A DNA stretch of 64,000 bases from NCBI GenBank assembly GCA_945868475.1, contig CAMBLM010000001.1, positions 347,535-411,534 on the forward strand, read 5' to 3'. The number at the start of each line of letters is the position of its first letter. Positions within the stretch are counted from its first letter, which is position 1. The position numbers were made by a program, and so were the translations under genes. The DNA comes from an uncultured Ruminococcus sp. (GTDB taxonomy: Bacteria > Bacillota > Clostridia > Oscillospirales > Ruminococcaceae). Positions 52,060 to 62,065 of the stretch are shown piece by piece. The notes under the pieces were generated by a model. The model was not told where the DNA came from. It ran no database searches and worked only from the letters and a program-made list of their open reading frames with translations.

Positions 52060-54396
52060 TTAAAGTGCAATAGAAACCTTGCCATCGGAATTAGCAGGAA
52101 CTTCAACAGTCTTGCCGCCTGAAACAGTGATCTTGAACGGTGAAGCATTCTTTGTGAAGCTTACATCGATCGTGCCATTGTTGTTTACAGCTGTAAGTTC
52201 AAGAACCTTGTTGGAATCTGTATCATAGATAGTGCATGAAGCAGTCTTGCCGTTTTCAAGCTCGTAAATAACGATCTCTGCATTGTTGAGATAATCGTAT
52301 TCAAAGTTCTTCTCAAATGCACCGTAAGCAATGATACTGTTAGGCTTTGCAAGGCAGGGGAGAGAGAAGTAATCAAACTTTTCATTGTAATACTTTCCGC
52401 CCTCGTACTTCTTGCCGCTGATGATATCGGTCCATACACCTGCAGGAACATAGAATTCTGCTGTACCCTCTTCGTTGAATACAGGAGCAACGAGAACATT
52501 ATCGCCGAACATATACTGTCTGTCAAGGTAGAGGCAAGCAGGATCATCTGCATAGTCAATAACCATTGCTCTCATCATAGGAACACCGACAGTTGATGTC
52601 TTGTTAGCCTGTGCCCAGATATAAGGCATCATCTTACCCTTGAGCTTTGTGAAGAAGCGGAGAACGTCAACGGATTCTTCGTCAAAGAGCCAAGGCACTC
52701 TGTAAGAAGAGTTGCCGTGAAGTCTTGAATGTGAAGAGAACAGACCAAATGCTGCCCATCTCTTATAGATATCAGGTGTTGCAGTTGCTTCAAATCCGCT
52801 CATATCGTGGCTGAAATATCCGAAGCCTGAAGCGCAGAGCGACAAGCCGCCGCGAAGTGTTTCTGCCATTGAAGTGTATTCAGCAGAGCAGTCACCGCCC
52901 CAGTGAACAGGGAACTTCTGACCGCCAACTGTTGCGGAACGGGCAAAGAGGCAAGCCTTATTTTCACCGTAATACTCTTTAAGAACATTGAATACAGTCT
53001 TATTGTAAAGATATGTGTAATAGTTATGCATTGCGATAGGATCAGAACCGTCGAAATACTTAACATTTGTCGGGATTCTCTCGCCGAAGTCTGTCTTGAA
53101 GCAGTCAACGCCCATTTCACAGAGCTTTTTGAGCTTGCTTGCATACCACTTGCAGGCATCAGGATTTGTGAAGTCTACAATTGCCATACCCGGCTGCCAC
53201 ATATCGCACTGGAAAACGCTTCCGTCAAGATTCTTGATGAAGTAGCCGTTTTCCTTACCCTCTGCAAAAAGTGCAGAACGCTGTGCAATATAAGGATTGA
53301 TCCAAACACATATCTCAAGTCCCTTTGCTTTAAGACGCTTGAGCATTGCAGCAGGGTCGGGGAACTGACGCTTGTCCCATTCAAAGTTACACCATTCAAA
53401 TTCCTTCATCCAGAAGCAGTCAAAATGGAATACCTGAAGAGGGATATCTCTTTCAGCCATACCGTCGATAAAGGAAGTAACTGTTTCTTCATCGTACTTT
53501 GTTGTGAATGAAGTTGTGAGCCAAAGTCCGAATGTATAAGCAGGAGGAAGTGAAGGCTTACCTGTAAGCGTTGTATAATTCGAGATAACTTCTTCGAGGT
53601 TTTCACCGCCGATAACGAAGTATTCAAGCTTTTCGCCGGGAACAGTAAAGGATACCTTTGAAACTGTATCGGAAGCAACTTCATAAGAAACCTTATCAGA
53701 GGAATTTACGAAGATACCGTATCCTCTTGAAGAGATATAGAACGGAATCGACTTATAAGACTGGTCACTGCAAGTACCGCCGTCAGAGTTCCATGTTTCA
53801 ACATTCTGACCATTCTTAACGAATGTTGTGAACTTTTCGCCGAAGCCGTAAATGCATTCACCAACGGAAAGGGTAAGCTGCTCACGGAGATAAGAATTGC
53901 GCTTATCTCGCGGATAAGACCAGAATGTATCGTCCTGTGTTGCTTCAAGTCTGCTGGAAACCTTGAACTGGCTTTCATTTACAACAGTTGTAGCTCTCCA
54001 AGCACCGCCGGTGAGCTTCTTGTCTTTGTAGTAGAACTGAACGTTCCAACTATACTTTGAAATGTGTACTTTTGTATCGCCTGCAACGAGTTCAACAAAA
54101 TCATCGCCGTCAACGATCTCGGGAGTAAAGCCCTGGTCTTCGTAAAGCTCAAACTTAGGTGCATTGTCAAGTGTACCCATATAGTGGTTTATGGAAACCT
54201 TGATAACGTTTTTCTGTGTGCAGGAATAGGTGATATCGAGAACAGGTCCGCCGAGGGTCATACCTCTGTTCTGGATATAGTTTGTTGTCGCAAGGACATT
54301 TATAAAGTTTTTGCCTGTCTTGATCTCATAAGCCTGTGATGCATAGTTTACATCATAACCTTTCTGATTAAGCCAAAAGCCATCTGCAAATTTCAT
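52060..54396 (-). CDS. GH31 alpha-xylosidase (YicI type)
   Basis: 778 residues. N-terminal beta domain, then the catalytic barrel with LPPAYTFGLWLTTSFTTKYD, VFHFDCFWMKEFEWCNFEWD, CFKTDFGERIPTNVKYFDGS with the nucleophile Asp, and HWGGDCSAEYTSMAETLRGG with the acid/base Asp. KTDFGERIP is characteristic of alpha-xylosidases active on xyloglucan oligosaccharides, although related alpha-glucosidases exist. No signal peptide, so it acts on imported sugar. No transporter or regulator is adjacent. Confidence 0.9.
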   Translation of the reverse strand: MKFADGFWLNQKGYDVNYASQAYEIKTGKNFINVLATTNYIQNRGMTLGGPVLDITYSCTQKNVIKVSINHYMGTLDNAPKFELYEDQGFTPEIVDGDDFVELVAGDTKVHISKYSWNVQFYYKDKKLTGGAWRATTVVNESQFKVSSRLEATQDDTFWSYPRDKRNSYLREQLTLSVGECIYGFGEKFTTFVKNGQNVETWNSDGGTCSDQSYKSIPFYISSRGYGIFVNSSDKVSYEVASDTVSKVSFTVPGEKLEYFVIGGENLEEVISNYTTLTGKPSLPPAYTFGLWLTTSFTTKYDEETVTSFIDGMAERDIPLQVFHFDCFWMKEFEWCNFEWDKRQFPDPAAMLKRLKAKGLEICVWINPYIAQRSALFAEGKENGYFIKNLDGSVFQCDMWQPGMAIVDFTNPDACKWYASKLKKLCEMGVDCFKTDFGERIPTNVKYFDGSDPIAMHNYYTYLYNKTVFNVLKEYYGENKACLFARSATVGGQKFPVHWGGDCSAEYTSMAETLRGGLSLCASGFGYFSHDMSGFEATATPDIYKRWAAFGLFSSHSRLHGNSSYRVPWLFDEESVDVLRFFTKLKGKMMPYIWAQANKTSTVGVPMMRAMVIDYADDPACLYLDRQYMFGDNVLVAPVFNEEGTAEFYVPAGVWTDIISGKKYEGGKYYNEKFDYFSLPCLAKPNSIIAYGAFEKNFEYDYLNNAEIVIYELENGKTASCTIYDTDSNKVLELTAVNNNGTIDVSFTKNASPFKITVSGGKTVEVPANSDGKVSIAL

Positions 54397-54414
54397 GACA
54401 AAACCCTCCTCTTA

Positions 54415-54428
54415 TGTAATTGATTACA
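54415..54428. promoter_or_regulatory. Palindromic operator at the GH31 promoter
   Basis: TGTAATTGATTACA: perfect TGTAAT/ATTACA arms around TG, located between the -10 element and the start codon of the GH31 gene. Shape fits a LacI- or GntR-type sugar repressor. Confidence 0.5.
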
Positions 54429-54456
54429 TTGTACAACATACACATAAAAAATGCAA
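54428..54456 (-). promoter_or_regulatory. Promoter of the GH31 gene
   Basis: On the minus strand TTGCAT (54456-54451), 17 bases, TACAAT (54433-54428); the operator-like palindrome starts at the edge of the -10. Confidence 0.55.
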
Positions 54457-54624
54457 GGGGTTTTCAAAATTTTATTTTTTGTTCATATCTTTTGTTTATT
54501 TATAAGCATACAAGCCCTCAATTTTGAATATTATTGAACAAAGCAGCTGATGATAAAAAAGCATTCACTGAAAACTTTTTATCATTAAAATTGTTTTACC
54601 ACGACAAAACAAGGAGGAAAACCT

Positions 54625-56166
54625 ATGGAACTTAAAATCAACAGGGAAGAGTTATGTTCGTCCGAATCGATTCTGAAAACAAAGCAGGAGCAGTCGATCG
54701 AACTTGACTATGTTCTTCCCGATTATTACCCCGAGATTTTTAAGATACTAAAATGCTTCACTTCGCCAAAGATCACTTCATACAGCGTTTCGGGCAGCAA
54801 ACTCACATACGAACTCTGCGTAAATATAAAAATAGCGTATAATGATGAAAATAGCTGCACCGTTCACGTCATTGACCAGAAAATGATGTACACAAAGTCT
54901 GTAGAACTCGGAAGATCCTGCAATGAACCTAAAGTTTGTATCAAGCCAAGTGTTGACTACATCAATTGCCGTGCGGTAAATTCACGCAGGCTCAATATCA
55001 GAGGAGCAGTTTCGACTGATATATGCATCACAGACAGCAGCAAGCAGGAAGTTGTCTGTGACGCTTACGGAATGGGCATTGAGCTTTGCAAAAAGCCGAT
55101 AACTTTTCCTGTGAACAAGCTTTATGCCGAAAAACAGATCTCAATAACCGATGATTTTGAACTTGGCATCTCAAAACCTGCTATCAATGACATACTTTAT
55201 TACGATGCTTGTATCTCCTCAACGGATAAAAAGATCATTGCCAATAAGATGGTCGCAAAAGGGGAGATCTGCATAAATATGTTCTACACCTGCGATGAAG
55301 ACAAGATCGAAACTCTCTCATTCACACTGCCGTTCTCGCAGATCATTGATATTGAGGGTATCGATGACAGATTTGACTGCAATATTGAAGCAGAGATAAT
55401 GAACTGCGAAATTATGCCTCGTTCGGACGGCGACGGAAACACCAAAGTCATCGACTGCTCTATTTCGATAATGATAAAATGCAACGCCTGCAGAATGGGA
55501 ACACTTGAACTTGTCTGTGATGAATACTCTACCTCTTTCGGAACTTCCGACCAGAGAGAAACTATCCATTATGATACCATGCCGCAATGGGTTAACAGCA
55601 CATTTTCCTCGAGTTGTTCATTTAATACAGGAGAAAACAAAGTTGAACGTGTTTATGGTGTTGCGGCAAATGTAAAGAACTATCACTTTACAACAAACAA
55701 TGAAAGTGGTGAACTTACAGCCGACGGAACGATATGCTGCACACTTATTGCCTGTTCAGAGGACGGCAAAAACATTTTTACTGACAAGGAGGAAAACTTT
55801 ACATACAGTATTCCACTTGAAAACATTTACGATGAAGCATATATCAGTATCAGCGTGATACCAACTTCCTGCTCTTACAATATTTTATCCGACGGAACAG
55901 TCGATGCAAAGACAGAACTTAAACTTTGCGGAAGCGTTTACTGCACAAAAACAGCAGAATGTATCACTGACATTTACACAGACGAAGATTCTCCGATACA
56001 AAAGGATGAAAACTGTGCATTAAAGCTTTATTTCTGCGAAAGCGGCGAAAATATTTGGGATATCGCCAAGCGTTACCACTCTTCCGTTAAGCTTATAATG
56101 GACGAAAACGATATAGAAGATGAGGTCATCGGCAGTGATATGATGCTGATGATCCCGATAATGTAA
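54625..56166 (+). CDS. sipL: SipL-like spore morphogenesis protein (DUF3794 repeats plus LysM)
   Basis: 513 residues. Two or three DUF3794/SPOCS-type units (ILKTKQEQSIELDYVLPDYY at the start; AEKQISITDDFELGISKPAI near 170; YSIPLENIYDEAYISISV near 395) end with a LysM domain (about 465-513: LYFCESGENIWDIAKRYHSS). This is the arrangement of SipL of Clostridioides, the clostridial counterpart of SpoVID, which binds SpoIVA to build the coat. spoIVA follows 15 bases later. Confidence 0.9.
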   Translation: MELKINREELCSSESILKTKQEQSIELDYVLPDYYPEIFKILKCFTSPKITSYSVSGSKLTYELCVNIKIAYNDENSCTVHVIDQKMMYTKSVELGRSCNEPKVCIKPSVDYINCRAVNSRRLNIRGAVSTDICITDSSKQEVVCDAYGMGIELCKKPITFPVNKLYAEKQISITDDFELGISKPAINDILYYDACISSTDKKIIANKMVAKGEICINMFYTCDEDKIETLSFTLPFSQIIDIEGIDDRFDCNIEAEIMNCEIMPRSDGDGNTKVIDCSISIMIKCNACRMGTLELVCDEYSTSFGTSDQRETIHYDTMPQWVNSTFSSSCSFNTGENKVERVYGVAANVKNYHFTTNNESGELTADGTICCTLIACSEDGKNIFTDKEENFTYSIPLENIYDEAYISISVIPTSCSYNILSDGTVDAKTELKLCGSVYCTKTAECITDIYTDEDSPIQKDENCALKLYFCESGENIWDIAKRYHSSVKLIMDENDIEDEVIGSDMMLMIPIM

Positions 56167-56181
56167 AAGAGGTGTTCCGAT

Positions 56182-57660
56182 ATGGTAAATAACGACATTT
56201 ACAGCAGCATTGCCAAAAGAACTGACGGTGACATTTACATCGGTGTTGTCGGACCGGTCAGAACAGGCAAATCGACATTTATAAAAAAATTTATGGAATC
56301 ACTTGTTATTCCGAATATTACAAGCGAGTTCCGAAAAGAACGCGCTATCGATGAACTTCCTCAGTCAGCAGCAGGCAAGACCATAATGACCACTGAACCG
56401 AAATTTATTCCCGAGGAAGCCGTTGAGATAAAGCTTTCTGACAATGCTCTTTTCAACGTCCGAATGATAGACTGCGTAGGCTACATTGTTCCTGCAGCGA
56501 TCGGATACATTGAAAACGAAGCTCCGCGAATGGTTATGACACCCTGGTTTGAGGAGGAAATACCTTTTGCAATGGCAGCCGAGATCGGAACGCAGAAGGT
56601 CATCAAGGAACATTCTACAATAGGTCTTGTTGTCACAACAGACGGCAGCATCACCGACATTCCCCGTGACGAATATTGTGATGCAGAGGAACGTGTGATA
56701 AACGAACTTAGTGAGATCAATAAACCGTTCGTTATCGTTCTGAACTGTCTTGACCCGAAAAGCGGCAGTGCACAGCGGCTTGCAACAGAGCTTGAAGAAA
56801 AATATTCAACCCCGGTCATCCCCGTAAACTGCCTTGAACTTGATGAGCAGGGGATAAGTGATATTTTGAGGCAGGTACTTTACGCATTTCCTGTTAAGGA
56901 AGTCAATATCACTATGCCCAAATGGATAACTGCTCTCGACAAAAATCATTGGCTCAAAAGCAGCGTTGTTTCCGCTATAAGAGCAGCCGCAGAAAACATT
57001 AAACATATTCGCGATATGACTAAACTCACTGAGCGGCTTTCGGACGGAGAATATATATCAGGTACGCAGATATCGGAAATTGATCTTGGAAAGGGAAGTG
57101 CAGGCATTAGGCTTGACTTTGACGGTGAGCTTTTCTACAAAATTCTCGGTGAAGAAACAGGGATCGAGATCAAAAATGACAATGACCTTATGCCGCTTCT
57201 GAAAGACCTTATAGCGATCAAAAAGAAATACGAAAAGGTTGAAAACGCCCTTAATGAAGTTGAAGCAACGGGCTATGGCATCGTTATGCCCGATATTGAC
57301 GATCTTTCACTTGAAGAACCCGAGATCGTCAAGCAGGGCGGAAAATACGGTGTCCGCCTGAAAGCTTCCGCACCGTCTATTCACATGATGAAAGCCAATA
57401 TCGTTACCGAAGTCAACCCCATTGTCGGTTCGGAAAAGCAGTCGGAAGAGTTGGTTATGTATCTTATGAATGAATTCAATGACGATCCAACCAAGATATG
57501 GAATTCCAACATTTTTGGTAAATCACTGCACGACCTTGTGAACGAAGGGCTGCACAACAAACTCTATAAAATGCCCGTTGATGCTCGGCTCAAGCTTCAG
57601 GAAACGCTTGAACGCATCATCAATGAGGGCTGCGGCGGACTTATATGCTTTATCCTTTAA
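56182..57660 (+). CDS. spoIVA: Stage IV sporulation protein A (coat-basement ATPase)
   Basis: 492 residues, the family length. Walker A GVVGPVRTGKSTFIKKFMES, RMIDCVGYIVPAAIGY (Walker-B-like/switch region), GLVVTTDGSITDIPRDEYCD and a C-terminal domain ending NEGCGGLICFIL as in all SpoIVA. It hydrolyses ATP to polymerise on the forespore surface and is the platform of coat assembly. Partner of the SipL-like protein next to it. Confidence 0.96.
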   Translation: MVNNDIYSSIAKRTDGDIYIGVVGPVRTGKSTFIKKFMESLVIPNITSEFRKERAIDELPQSAAGKTIMTTEPKFIPEEAVEIKLSDNALFNVRMIDCVGYIVPAAIGYIENEAPRMVMTPWFEEEIPFAMAAEIGTQKVIKEHSTIGLVVTTDGSITDIPRDEYCDAEERVINELSEINKPFVIVLNCLDPKSGSAQRLATELEEKYSTPVIPVNCLELDEQGISDILRQVLYAFPVKEVNITMPKWITALDKNHWLKSSVVSAIRAAAENIKHIRDMTKLTERLSDGEYISGTQISEIDLGKGSAGIRLDFDGELFYKILGEETGIEIKNDNDLMPLLKDLIAIKKKYEKVENALNEVEATGYGIVMPDIDDLSLEEPEIVKQGGKYGVRLKASAPSIHMMKANIVTEVNPIVGSEKQSEELVMYLMNEFNDDPTKIWNSNIFGKSLHDLVNEGLHNKLYKMPVDARLKLQETLERIINEGCGGLICFIL

Positions 57661-57688
57661 TTTACTCCTTGTCTTTTGTCATAAAAAA

Positions 57689-57721
57689 CAGCACCCTTGC
57701 AGGTTCAATGCAAGGGTGCTG
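57689..57721. terminator. Bidirectional terminator after spoIVA
   Basis: CAGCACCCTTGCA and TGCAAGGGTGCTG around GGTTCAA, A-run before and T-rich after; between converging genes. Confidence 0.85.
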
Positions 57722-57734
57722 TACTTTTATTGAG

Positions 57735-60700
57735 TTATGATAATTTGTTGCCGCATTCTGCACAGAATTTAGCGTTTGGACTTGTGATCTTAGCACCGCA
57801 CTGATCGCAGAAACGAGGCTTAGGTTCTTCGGAAGCAGGCTGTTCATCTGTTTTTTCCTCTGCCGCTTCTTCGGCGGTAGATGACTCTTCCGGATTTTCA
57901 GCAGATTCAGTTTTTTCTTCAGCCGCTTCTGCTGTTGGTTCAGCAACTTCAGTTTTCGGTGTGGGAGCTTCATTTGCAGCTTCGTTTATAGCAGCAACAG
58001 GTATTTCCTGTGTTCTTTCCTTAACGGCATTTTCAAGAAGTTCCTTCATCTTTTCGGCGGAACGCTGATCTCTTATGTAGTTTACAAGAGCGGTCATAGC
58101 CTTGGCTGTTCCGTCAATTGTATTCTTGTTTATTGCACAGTTGATCTCGTTTGTATTACCGTTTCTCTCTGTAACAACGATAGATGTGCTTACAAATGAC
58201 TTCTTAGCCTGGAATGAAACGATATCATCGATCTTTATACGATTGAACACGCCCTTGTTGATGAAGTAGAAATACTCTGTTGTAAGAGCAAAGCCGTTAT
58301 CTCCCGAATTGTCATGGAGGAAGATAGGAAGCTCATATCTTCCGACTGAGATATAATTCTTGCAGGCTTCATCATACTTGGGGTAGAAGAGGTTTGAAAG
58401 TGTAGGAACAAGGAAATTGGCAGTCGAAACATTGAACTCATCGATTTTCTGCTTTAGGAACATAATATATGTTCTCTGCTCATTATTTTTGAGTTCCATA
58501 ATATGTGATTCGATCATATCAAGGTACTTGTTCTTGACTGTATCATCAAGAGCCATCGTTCTGAGGCGAACAATAACATCAAGCGATTTCTTTGCACTGA
58601 GCGTATTGATGTTTCCGATAATATCGGTAACTTCCTTTTCGGCAAGGGAAGAAAGGCATTCATCAACTTTGATAATATACTTGGTTTTGAGTTCAAGAGG
58701 GCATCTGTATTCTTCAATCTTTGATTTAACAGCAAGAAGTTCTTCCTTCGGCATATTTTCAACACCGTCCATGAGCTTTTCGATGTTTTCAACATGAAGT
58801 TCCTTTATTCTGTTTTCAAGCTGTTCAATGCGTTCCGTCTTCTTATCCTCGTGGAAATCACCGTTTTTAATAGTATCGAGGGCATAAATTGCCTTGTCAA
58901 CATCAATGGTATTAATATCACCGATAATAGAATCAAGCTTTTCAGTTTCAAGTACAGAAGCTCTTTCAGCTATCTTATTTACGCCGCGCTCAAAGTTTTC
59001 GAGTGTGACTTCGTTATCGGCAAGCTTATCGGAAAGATCGGACTTGAACTGTTCAAGCTCACTTTCGGACATATTCTGAACTGTATCAAGAAGCTTGTTA
59101 TATTCAGCATTTTTGATATTGTCGATACATTCATCGATTTTAGCATAATATTCATCGCTGATAGCAACATATTCTTCGTTTTCAGCAATTTCTTTTCTGA
59201 GCTTTTCAAGTTGTTCGATGTCCATTTCGGAAATGCCCGTACAGAGTTCATCAAGCTCTTCGCGGCGGAGTTCATCTTCACGTTCTGTGACCTTTTTAAG
59301 ATAAACAGTTGTAATGGATTCATCATAAGTGCCGCTGAGAAGAACATCTTTTAGCTCATTCAAAGCGTCCTGATTCATTGAGAAGATATACTTGCAGCGT
59401 TCGGCAAGCTCGGAGTTCTTGAGTTCAGCCTCACGGCGATCGATCCTGTCGAAGCACTTATCCTTGAGTTCACCGTTATAATTCTTATCGGAAGAATTGA
59501 TCTTGGAACGAAGTTCATCAAGCTGATCCTGTTCCATATTTTCAATGTTTTCACACATTGAAGCAAGCTCTTCATCAACAAGAGTCTGTTCACGCTGTGC
59601 GACTTTTACCATATACGGAGCGATAAGTTCATCGCTGTAACTCTTTTCGCTGAGAACAGACTTGATGCTTTCGAGTTCTTCTTCTGTTGCAAAATCAACA
59701 TTTTCAAAAAGCTTTTCCACTTCGTGATGTTCATAATCAACGATAAGTCTGTCTATCTCTTCAATATATGCACTTGTGTACTTTTCAGGGAACTTTTCAC
59801 TTGAAAGTTTAAGCTTGGCATCCGTAAGCATATCAAGCGAAAATTCGTCCATACCACTGCAAATAAGATCAATCTCAGCCTTGATCTTATCATCTGCAAA
59901 CTGTTCTATCTTGCGTGTATAGCTTTCAGCCATTACAGCGGGATATCTGCCCGAATTTACGCTCTGGAGCAAAGTAGATATCTCGGCAGTATCCATATCA
60001 TCAAGTTTAGCGATCCTTCTGTCAAGCTCTTCTGTAAATGCAATATCAAGGTGATTGTTGATATCGGGAAGCTTGGCATTTATAACGGATTCGGCATAGC
60101 CGGATTTGAGAACATCATCACGAAGCTTGATAGTTTCATCGGCGTCAAGCGTTGGCAGACCAAGACAAAGCTGATTGAGCATACTTTCCTCAACACAGTT
60201 CATTGCCATTTTAACTTTGAGAAGATACTTCGACTTTGTAACATCGTCAATAGTAATACCTTCTATGTGCTTTTTGAGCTGGTTGAGCTCATCTTCGTTA
60301 AGAGCAGAAAGATTGATGCAAAGCGTCTGGAGTTCAAGTTCGTTCGCAACCGCACGCTTCATAGCCTCAGGAGTGTCAAAAACAGTTCCGTTGAAGCTTC
60401 TGCTGCGAATGTCAGCATCCTTAATATATTCAGCAAGCTCATCAATATAGCTTCTGTCCTCGAAACCATACTTAACATTGACTTTTTCAAGTTCATCCTT
60501 TATGATCTCAGCCTGCTTGATCCCCGATACAAAGTTGCCGTTTTCGTCAAAAAGGTCAGCATTCAGGTAGGAATCAAAAATGATACGCTGGAGAGAAGCC
60601 TTATCTACAGGTGCAACGTTCCAGAAGTTTGCAAGCTTTTCAAGGTTAGCTTCTTCCTCTGGATATCTGTAAAGAGTATATGCAAAAATGCCATAGCTTT

Positions 60701-61784
60701 CCGGTCTGAATGAAAGTATCTTGGAAATAAGGAACTTCTCCTCAGCAGCTCCCTGCGCGCCTGAGAAATCCTTCTGTTCAAGGTCTTTCATAAGAGAAAC
60801 ATAGTCACTGTCGGAATTTACTGAATAACTGTATTCAAAAAGATCGGATTTTGTGAGTGCATCGGTAAATGCGATCTTTACAGCAGCCATAGCAGCACTG
60901 TTTCCGTCAATGTTGATACCGTGTGATTTTTCTGAAAGTTCTTCTTCCGAAAGGTTTATGTATTTATTTACATACTCGGAAACAAACTTATCAAGAGTAA
61001 TTGTAACGCCGTTGTTTGAAAGCACTTCAACAGCAAGATTTCTGATGAATTCATCAACAGAGAACTCAAATTCGGAAGCCTTGAATATTTCATCAGCTTC
61101 GGAAAGTTCTCCTGCAATTGCATCAAACTGCTCAAAAAGAACGTCGGTTTTCAGTATTCTTGTAGTTTTGCCGTCAATGATGACCTTCTTATCAAAAAGG
61201 TCAAATGTAAGATCATTCGTATCGGCAAAATCAGGTGCTTCGCCAACACATTTTTCAAGATACTTGTCAATGCATTTCTGAATGTATTCAGAATCAAGCG
61301 TGATTATCTCACCGATCTCTGCTTTGTTCCAGAAAAATGTGTTATTGATCTTTTTGAAATGAAGAACTCTGTTGGTAAGGGGAGTGACAGGAGCGTATCG
61401 TTTGCCCTTTTCACGCATATATGCTTCACTTACAACAATAGTATCATTTTTTCCGTTTATCATCCAATCCTCGGCATAAAATGCATTTTCAGCCATAATA
61501 TCGGTAAGATAAACGTAGCCGTTTCCGGCAGCGATCTCTCTTGCTCTTGTGATATTGAAAGACTGCCATTCTTCGTTATCGGCAGACATTAAAAGCATAT
61601 CGGAATAACGGCAGATATTAAGTCCGTTGCTCTTAGCTTCCTCGTCAGAACATCTGCATATCAATTCATTTTTCTGGGTAGGATGACATATAAATTTAGC
61701 TTCGGAAAAGCACTTGCTTTCGAGTTCATCGGCAAAAGCAAAGCATTTTTCCTTAAATACGTCATACTGATTAAATACGTCCAT
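57735..61784 (-). CDS. Large helical-repeat protein with PH-like domain and zinc ribbon, unknown function
   Basis: 1349 residues from ATG 61784 (an upstream in-frame ATG at 61805 has no ribosome site). Three zones: an N-terminal globular region (1-490), about eleven diverged helical repeats of 50-65 residues (about 490-1115; each with a core like EELDELCTGISEMDIEQLEK or LAERCKYIFSMNQDALNEL), then a PH-like segment (YFYFINKGVFNRIKIDDIVS and following) and an Ala/Glu-rich linker to a terminal zinc ribbon FCDQCGAKITSPNAKFCAEC. No signal peptide, so cytoplasmic. Function not recognisable. Confidence 0.8.
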   Translation of the reverse strand: MDVFNQYDVFKEKCFAFADELESKCFSEAKFICHPTQKNELICRCSDEEAKSNGLNICRYSDMLLMSADNEEWQSFNITRAREIAAGNGYVYLTDIMAENAFYAEDWMINGKNDTIVVSEAYMREKGKRYAPVTPLTNRVLHFKKINNTFFWNKAEIGEIITLDSEYIQKCIDKYLEKCVGEAPDFADTNDLTFDLFDKKVIIDGKTTRILKTDVLFEQFDAIAGELSEADEIFKASEFEFSVDEFIRNLAVEVLSNNGVTITLDKFVSEYVNKYINLSEEELSEKSHGINIDGNSAAMAAVKIAFTDALTKSDLFEYSYSVNSDSDYVSLMKDLEQKDFSGAQGAAEEKFLISKILSFRPESYGIFAYTLYRYPEEEANLEKLANFWNVAPVDKASLQRIIFDSYLNADLFDENGNFVSGIKQAEIIKDELEKVNVKYGFEDRSYIDELAEYIKDADIRSRSFNGTVFDTPEAMKRAVANELELQTLCINLSALNEDELNQLKKHIEGITIDDVTKSKYLLKVKMAMNCVEESMLNQLCLGLPTLDADETIKLRDDVLKSGYAESVINAKLPDINNHLDIAFTEELDRRIAKLDDMDTAEISTLLQSVNSGRYPAVMAESYTRKIEQFADDKIKAEIDLICSGMDEFSLDMLTDAKLKLSSEKFPEKYTSAYIEEIDRLIVDYEHHEVEKLFENVDFATEEELESIKSVLSEKSYSDELIAPYMVKVAQREQTLVDEELASMCENIENMEQDQLDELRSKINSSDKNYNGELKDKCFDRIDRREAELKNSELAERCKYIFSMNQDALNELKDVLLSGTYDESITTVYLKKVTEREDELRREELDELCTGISEMDIEQLEKLRKEIAENEEYVAISDEYYAKIDECIDNIKNAEYNKLLDTVQNMSESELEQFKSDLSDKLADNEVTLENFERGVNKIAERASVLETEKLDSIIGDINTIDVDKAIYALDTIKNGDFHEDKKTERIEQLENRIKELHVENIEKLMDGVENMPKEELLAVKSKIEEYRCPLELKTKYIIKVDECLSSLAEKEVTDIIGNINTLSAKKSLDVIVRLRTMALDDTVKNKYLDMIESHIMELKNNEQRTYIMFLKQKIDEFNVSTANFLVPTLSNLFYPKYDEACKNYISVGRYELPIFLHDNSGDNGFALTTEYFYFINKGVFNRIKIDDIVSFQAKKSFVSTSIVVTERNGNTNEINCAINKNTIDGTAKAMTALVNYIRDQRSAEKMKELLENAVKERTQEIPVAAINEAANEAPTPKTEVAEPTAEAAEEKTESAENPEESSTAEEAAEEKTDEQPASEEPKPRFCDQCGAKITSPNAKFCAECGNKLS

Positions 61785-62000
61785 ATTTTTGCCCCCAAAT
61801 TTCAAAATTATATATTTATATCATACCAAAATTGCCTTTAAAAGTCAATAACTTATTGCAATTTTAACAATAATTCTTTTTTTAGGCAATTTATTTTATT
61901 AATTTTATCAGATTAAACAATTTGCTTTGTAAAACAAGATAAATAAAAAGGGATCTTTTGTTGAATTTTAAAATTTCATTGCAAAATAGTGCCAATCCCA

Positions 62001-62029
62001 TTGACAAAAGCTTAATTTTGTTACATAAT
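62001..62029 (+). promoter_or_regulatory. Promoter of the GH4-like gene
   Basis: TTGACA (62001-62006), 17 bases, CATAAT (62024-62029), 37 bases before the ATG. Confidence 0.5.
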
Positions 62030-62065
62030 ATATGTATATATTAATAGGGGAAGGAAATTCCTGAT

